Of a stretch of 10,552 nt of DNA, positions 6,995-10,552 are shown one piece after another. The notes under the pieces are model-generated. The model did not search any database. It saw only the letters and a list, made by a program, of their open reading frames with translations, and had not been told where the DNA came from. The position numbers were made by a program, and so were the translations under genes. This DNA comes from CAZYQW01 sp964649825 (GTDB lineage Bacteria > Planctomycetota > B15-G4 > JADJEK01). How positions within the stretch are numbered: position 1 is the first letter of the stretch; the number at the start of each line of letters is the position of its first letter. The stretch is from positions 1 to 10,552 of the forward strand of contig CAZYQW010000047.1 of assembly GCA_964649825.1 (NCBI GenBank), given 5' to 3'.

Positions 6995-9900
6995 TCAGTG
7001 CGTCGCCGCCCGCCTCGACCGGTGGGGCCGCCAGGGCTCGCCCCACTTCTCCTCGAACCGCCGACGATTCTCTTCGAAGATCTGCTCGTAGCGGGCGCTG
7101 TCGAGCCGCCGGAAGGACGACTTGCCCCAGTGGTGCACGAACACGTCCTCGGCGCAGACCACCCGGAGGCCCGCCTGCCGCACTCGTTTCGCGAAGTCGT
7201 CATCCTCGAACATGCCGACACCGAACCGCTCGTCGAGGAGGCCGATCTCGTCGAGGAGCCTGCGCCGCATCGCGACGCAGAACATCGCGAGGACCGGGAT
7301 GTCGAACGTCTCGTCGCTGTGCCGGACGACCCGCGCCGAGGCGAAGGGATCGAGCTCGCCGAGATCGCGATAGGTCACCGGAATCTGGGCCTCGTTGCCG
7401 ATCCAGTTCGTCACCGGCCCGATCAGGCCGATCGACGGATCGCGCTCCAGGTAGCGCAGCAGCCGTGCCAGCCAGCCGCGGGTGACCACGGTGTCGTCGT
7501 TGAGCAGGACGACGTAGTCGCTGTCGGTCGCCCGCTCGATCGCCTGATTGTTGGCGCGCGGGAACCCGACGTTCTCCTCGTTGAAGAGGACGGTCAGCCT
7601 GGGGTCGGCCGCCTGCCGCTCGCGGAGGAAGGCGTGGAGCTCCTCGCTGGACGAGTTGTCGACGACCACCACCTCGTACCTCGGATAGAGGGTGTTGTCG
7701 CGGATGCTGTCGAGGCAGAGGCGCAGGTAGTCGAGGTTCTCGTAGCTGACGATGACGATCGTCGCCCGGCCGTAGAGCCCGGCCATCTCCGAAGCGAGGC
7801 TCTCCTGGCGCCGCTCCCAGGTTTCCTGCCGGGCCGCCTCGACCCTCGCCACGACACGCCCAGGGTCACGTTCGGCCAGCGCGGCCTCGAGCTGCGGCAC
7901 GAAGTCCGCGCGCCGGTCGACCGGGTAGAAGTGCTCCCGATAGGGTTCGAGCTCCGGCAGGGAGACGGCGACGACCGGCTTGCCGGCGCTCAGATACTCG
8001 TAGAACTTGACCGGGTTGGTTGCGCGCGTCAGCTCGTTGCGATGGAACGGGATGATCGCCACGTCGAAGGCGGCGAGGTGCCGCGGGAGCTCATGGTAGG
8101 GGCGCTCCCCGAGGAGCTCGACGTTCGGCAGGCGCGCCAGCTCGCTGATGGCGGCGCCGAACGTGCTGCCGATCAGCACGAAGCGCCACTCGGGGCGCCT
8201 CCTTGCCGCCTCGGCCACCAGCTCCGTGTCGAACCACTCCGCGATGGCGCCGTAGTAGCCGACCACCGGCTGTTCGTTGCGCGCCGCCGGAGCCCGCAGC
8301 GCCGAATGGAAGTGTGAGAAGTCGGCCGCGTTGGGCAGGAGGAGCCGCCGCCGCGAGCCCTCCGTCTTTTCATAGAGCGCGCGCGCCGACGTCACCACCA
8401 GGTCGGCGTCGGCCACCAGCTCCTCCTCGTGAGCAAGCATCGCAGCTCCTGTGTTGGCGAAGCCCGAGTGCTCGTCCATGCAGTCGTAGACCAGCCGCCA
8501 GCCCCAGCGCACCCGCGCTTCCTTGGCAAGGGGCGCCCAGAAGGGGAGCTGGACCACGCAGACCGTCGGATGGTCGCCCGCGGCCCGGCGAAAATCGTCG
8601 AGGGCGGCGAGGGCCAGCTCCCGGCTCGCCGGGTCGATCTCGTCGGCATAGAGGTTGAGATCGCGTGCAGCTGGGAGCTCGAGGTCGAAGACGAGGGGTT
8701 CCCGTTCGCTCCAGCGCGCCTTCGACTGAGGGGACAGAAAGCGGGTCCGCACGTAGGACACGCGGTGGCCTGCGACGGCGAAGCGGCGGCACAGCTGCTG
8801 CGGCCGCTGGAAGCGGAAGTCCCAGTCGATGATCGGGAAGCAGACGATGTCGTAGCCCCGGCACCCGTGATGCGACGGAGCATCGGGGAGGTGGATCGCA
8901 GCGCCACGGCTCAGGGGTCCTCGGTTCGCGGACGGCTGCCGTCGGACGAGCGCCCGAAGCAGGCGCCGACCGCCCGCCACCCGGCGTCGGAGCTGCCAGT
9001 AGAATGAGCCGAGCCTCCACAACCGCGACGAATGGATGCCCGCGAGCTCGCCGCGCAGGCGGTCGATTTCGGCCCATGTCGCCGACTTTCGCTCGACCTC
9101 GGCGCGCATCGAGGCGACCTCGCGTTCGAGGTCGACGATGCGTTTCGAGGCCGCCACCAGACTCTCCCGGAGGCGCCATTCGTCGACCTCGCGGGCGGCG
9201 CGTTCCGCTTCGTCGCCGACGGCGGGTACGTCGCGCAGTGCTTCGACGGCGGCCTCGAGGAGGAACGCTGGAAGCTCCAACCACAGCTCTCGCCAGCGGG
9301 CGTCCGCCTCTTCCGCGTCGGACGACCGCCGGCTCGCTCGCAGTGGTCGTCCTCCGGGGCGGCGGGCGACGACGAGCCATCGGTAGGCAGGCTCGAGGTC
9401 GTCGTACGGGGCCAGATTCCGATTGAACCAATCGCTCAGCCGCCATCCGAAAGGACGCAACCGCTCGACCTCCAGGCAGACCAGGAGGAACGGGAGGAGG
9501 CTGCGGAGCCAGGGAGCGTGCGCGTTGGGCACCAGCTCACACTGCCAACCGAGGCTTTCGAGCGTCGCCCTCGTCCTGGCCAGGGACGGGAGGCCCCGCG
9601 AGAAGTGCTCTTCCAACCAGGAGTAGTCGCGACCGGTGAAGCGGCGGTACATCTCGTTGATGTGGAGGTCGGTGCGTTCCGCCTCCCCCACGTCGGAGAA
9701 CGGTGCGGCGACGACGATGCCGCTGGTCGCCAGCCCGGAAAGGCGGGCAAGAAAAGCGTGTCGCTGCGCGCTCTCGACGTGCTCCAAGGTGTCGATACTG
9801 ACCACGAGGTCGAAGCGCTGCCCGTCGAGGGCCGGAGAATTGACGTCCCCTGCGATCCGGTCCTCGGCCTCCCGCCCCGCGAGCAGCGGATCGATGCACA

Positions 9901-10093
9901 CGGTGGGAAAGCCCGGCAGCAGCTGATGCAGCAGGCATTCGGGACCGCTGCCGACGTCCAACAGCCGGACCGGACGATCGGCGGTCATCTCCCGCAGCAC
10001 CTCGACGACGGCCCGGTAGCGGCTGTACTGGTCGAAGAGGATGGGGAGATGATGGTGCTCGCCCGGCGATCCCACGTCGTCGATTCTCCTCAC
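6995..10093 (-). CDS. Tri-functional fusion: methyltransferase, coiled coil, GT-B and GT2 glycosyltransferases
   Basis: This 1032-residue protein starts at GTG 10093, which overlaps the stop of the upstream ORF as GTGA. Residues 1-245 are a class I methyltransferase: VRLLDVGSGPECLLHQL (42-58), VCIDPL (65-70), FDLVVSIDTLEHV (94-106). Residues 255-350 are charged and helical, with a coiled coil at about 294-350 ending in SRLWRLGSFYW (356-366), a linker motif I know from multi-domain glycosyltransferases. Residues 414-775 are a GT-B module: DFRFQRPQQL (425-434), QLPFWAPLAKEA (515-526), LVYDCMDEHSGF (534-545), LLLPNAADF (584-592), NPVKFYEYLSAGKPVVA (693-709, Glu699 the donor-site candidate). Residues 777-1025 are an inverting GT2 module of rhamnosyltransferase type: VVVDNSSSEE (809-818), NVGFPRANNQAIE (841-853), LLNDDTVV (863-870), MFEDDDFAKRVRQAG (961-975). 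All key motifs look intact, so all three activities may work. There are no membrane helices or signal peptide; it is probably cytoplasmic and may assemble and methyl-cap a glycan in one chain. Substrates are unknown. Confidence 0.95.
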   Translation of the reverse strand: MRRIDDVGSPGEHHHLPILFDQYSRYRAVVEVLREMTADRPVRLLDVGSGPECLLHQLLPGFPTVCIDPLLAGREAEDRIAGDVNSPALDGQRFDLVVSIDTLEHVESAQRHAFLARLSGLATSGIVVAAPFSDVGEAERTDLHINEMYRRFTGRDYSWLEEHFSRGLPSLARTRATLESLGWQCELVPNAHAPWLRSLLPFLLVCLEVERLRPFGWRLSDWFNRNLAPYDDLEPAYRWLVVARRPGGRPLRASRRSSDAEEADARWRELWLELPAFLLEAAVEALRDVPAVGDEAERAAREVDEWRLRESLVAASKRIVDLEREVASMRAEVERKSATWAEIDRLRGELAGIHSSRLWRLGSFYWQLRRRVAGGRRLLRALVRRQPSANRGPLSRGAAIHLPDAPSHHGCRGYDIVCFPIIDWDFRFQRPQQLCRRFAVAGHRVSYVRTRFLSPQSKARWSEREPLVFDLELPAARDLNLYADEIDPASRELALAALDDFRRAAGDHPTVCVVQLPFWAPLAKEARVRWGWRLVYDCMDEHSGFANTGAAMLAHEEELVADADLVVTSARALYEKTEGSRRRLLLPNAADFSHFHSALRAPAARNEQPVVGYYGAIAEWFDTELVAEAARRRPEWRFVLIGSTFGAAISELARLPNVELLGERPYHELPRHLAAFDVAIIPFHRNELTRATNPVKFYEYLSAGKPVVAVSLPELEPYREHFYPVDRRADFVPQLEAALAERDPGRVVARVEAARQETWERRQESLASEMAGLYGRATIVIVSYENLDYLRLCLDSIRDNTLYPRYEVVVVDNSSSEELHAFLRERQAADPRLTVLFNEENVGFPRANNQAIERATDSDYVVLLNDDTVVTRGWLARLLRYLERDPSIGLIGPVTNWIGNEAQIPVTYRDLGELDPFASARVVRHSDETFDIPVLAMFCVAMRRRLLDEIGLLDERFGVGMFEDDDFAKRVRQAGLRVVCAEDVFVHHWGKSSFRRLDSARYEQIFEENRRRFEEKWGEPWRPHRSRRAATH

Positions 10094-10266
10094 TGCCAGA
10101 GGATCGGTGCCGCTCTGGTGCGGGGCACCCGGGACAGCGCGGTGCCGATCGCCACGACCCCGACGCCGGCGGCGAGGATCGAGATCGAGCGGTAGAGGAG
10201 CGGCTCGGTGCCGAGCAACGACACCGCTCGGAGCAGAAGAAAGTAGAGAGGCGGCTGCTCAGCCAT
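10090..10266 (-). pseudogene. 58-codon ORF resembling a fragment of a GT39 (PMT_2-type) membrane glycosyltransferase
   Basis: The ORF runs from ATG 10266 to the TGA at 10090-10092. Its ATG overlaps the wecB stop by 8 bases (ATGGCTGA) and its TGA overlaps the GTG of the fusion gene. It begins MAEQPPLYFLLLRAVSLL, followed by EPLLYRSISILAAGVGVVAIG. The PPLY-LLL motif followed by an LxRSxS segment and a second hydrophobic helix is characteristic of the second and third membrane segments of GT39/PMT_2 glycosyltransferases, which usually exceed 400 residues. The first helix with the catalytic acidic pair and everything after the third helix are absent, so it cannot be an active transferase. The simplest reading is a relic left by a deletion or recombination. 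The overlaps on both sides could keep it translated, and a small two-helix membrane peptide with a new role cannot be excluded. Confidence 0.5.
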
Positions 10267-10552
10267 CGGCGAGGCCCGCTGCGGCGTCGACGAGGAATGG
10301 ACCGCAGGGCTCGCCGGCGAGAGCGTGGACGATCCGCTCCGCCGCGCGACCGTCGCCGTAGGGATTGACCGCCCTGGCCATCGCCTGATACGCCTCCCCG
10401 TCGGTCAGCAGACGTACCGTCGCGGCGACGATCCTCCGGGTGTCCGTACCGACGACCTCGGCCACGCCCGCCGCGACGCCCTCTGGCCGCTCGGTCTTGT
10501 CCCGCAGGACCAGAACCGGCTTCCCGAAGGTCGGCGCCTCCTCCTGGATCCC
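10259..10552 (-). CDS. wecB: UDP-N-acetylglucosamine 2-epimerase, C-terminal part (window-truncated)
   Basis: The frame is open from base 10552 down to the TGA at 10259-10261, giving the last 97 residues; the start lies beyond the window. The visible part opens with GIQEEAPTFGKPVLVLRDKT, then ERPEGV and VGTD, and near the end AVNPYGDGRAAERIV. These match the UDP-binding and C-terminal signature of WecB/MnaA, the non-hydrolysing epimerase that interconverts UDP-GlcNAc and UDP-ManNAc in the cytoplasm. The product feeds enterobacterial common antigen-like, O-antigen or capsule synthesis and, after oxidation by WecC, UDP-ManNAcA; no wecC is in this window. The last 18 residues or so after HALAG are a tail not conserved in the family, and its end overlaps the next ORF. 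It lies first of the visible genes in the leftward operon with the GT39-like relic and the fusion gene. The hydrolysing epimerase NeuC is a less likely alternative. Confidence 0.92.
   Translation of the reverse strand, partial: GIQEEAPTFGKPVLVLRDKTERPEGVAAGVAEVVGTDTRRIVAATVRLLTDGEAYQAMARAVNPYGDGRAAERIVHALAGEPCGPFLVDAAAGLADG

Noticed and set aside
6638..8317. A 559-codon open frame on the + strand running from inside the third methyltransferase into the region opposite the fusion gene
   Set aside because: It starts with a Ser/Thr-rich frame-shifted version of the methyltransferase and continues as an antisense shadow of the fusion gene; no family motif is visible.
9032..10195. A 387-codon open frame on the + strand opposite the methyltransferase end of the fusion gene
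   Set aside because: The opposite frame carries clear SAM-binding motifs, while this one is compositionally biased with no recognisable motif.

Overview
This is a compact, GC-rich, fully bacterial stretch from a cell-surface polysaccharide (O-antigen, capsule or exopolysaccharide type) gene cluster. Almost every base is coding, genes abut or overlap by a few bases, and most starts lack a clear Shine-Dalgarno sequence. No rRNA, tRNA, insertion sequence, integrase or CRISPR array is visible. The base composition, weak ribosome-binding sites and long fused glycosyltransferases would fit a GC-rich environmental lineage such as Acidobacteriota or a related phylum, but no marker gene is present, so the taxonomic guess is weak.

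Layout, left to right. Positions 1-1574 (+): two SAM-dependent methyltransferases overlapping as ATGA; the first is cut by the window edge. Positions 1538-3562 (-): a large multi-pass membrane protein that looks like a GT-C (ArnT/PMT-like) glycosyltransferase. It runs tail-to-tail into the second methyltransferase with a 37-base overlap. Positions 3561-5916 (+): a polyprenyl-phosphate glycosyltransferase (GT2, DPM1/GtrB-like) whose ATG shares two bases with the start codon of the divergent GT-C gene, then a GT-B glycosyltransferase. Positions 5971-6957 (+): a third methyltransferase, probably with its own promoter. Positions 6995-10552 (-): the end of wecB (UDP-GlcNAc 2-epimerase), a 58-codon ORF resembling a fragment of a GT39 membrane glycosyltransferase, and a 1032-residue fusion of methyltransferase, coiled coil, GT-B and GT2 modules. 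These last three overlap by 8 and 4 bases, as in a tightly coupled operon.

Working model (inference). WecB supplies UDP-ManNAc. The GT-B and GT2 modules build or extend a glycan on the cytoplasmic side. Up to four methyltransferase domains may cap or decorate it. The GT2/GT-C divergent pair could load a sugar on a lipid carrier and then transfer it on the outer face of the membrane. The most unusual points are the tri-functional fusion protein, its GT-B module being a clear paralogue of the separate GT-B gene 2 kb away, the GT39-like relic between wecB and the fusion gene, and the back-to-back start codons at 3560-3563. I see no evidence for a wholly new kind of system; this is an unusual arrangement of known enzyme families. 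There is no gene-free stretch longer than about 60 bases.
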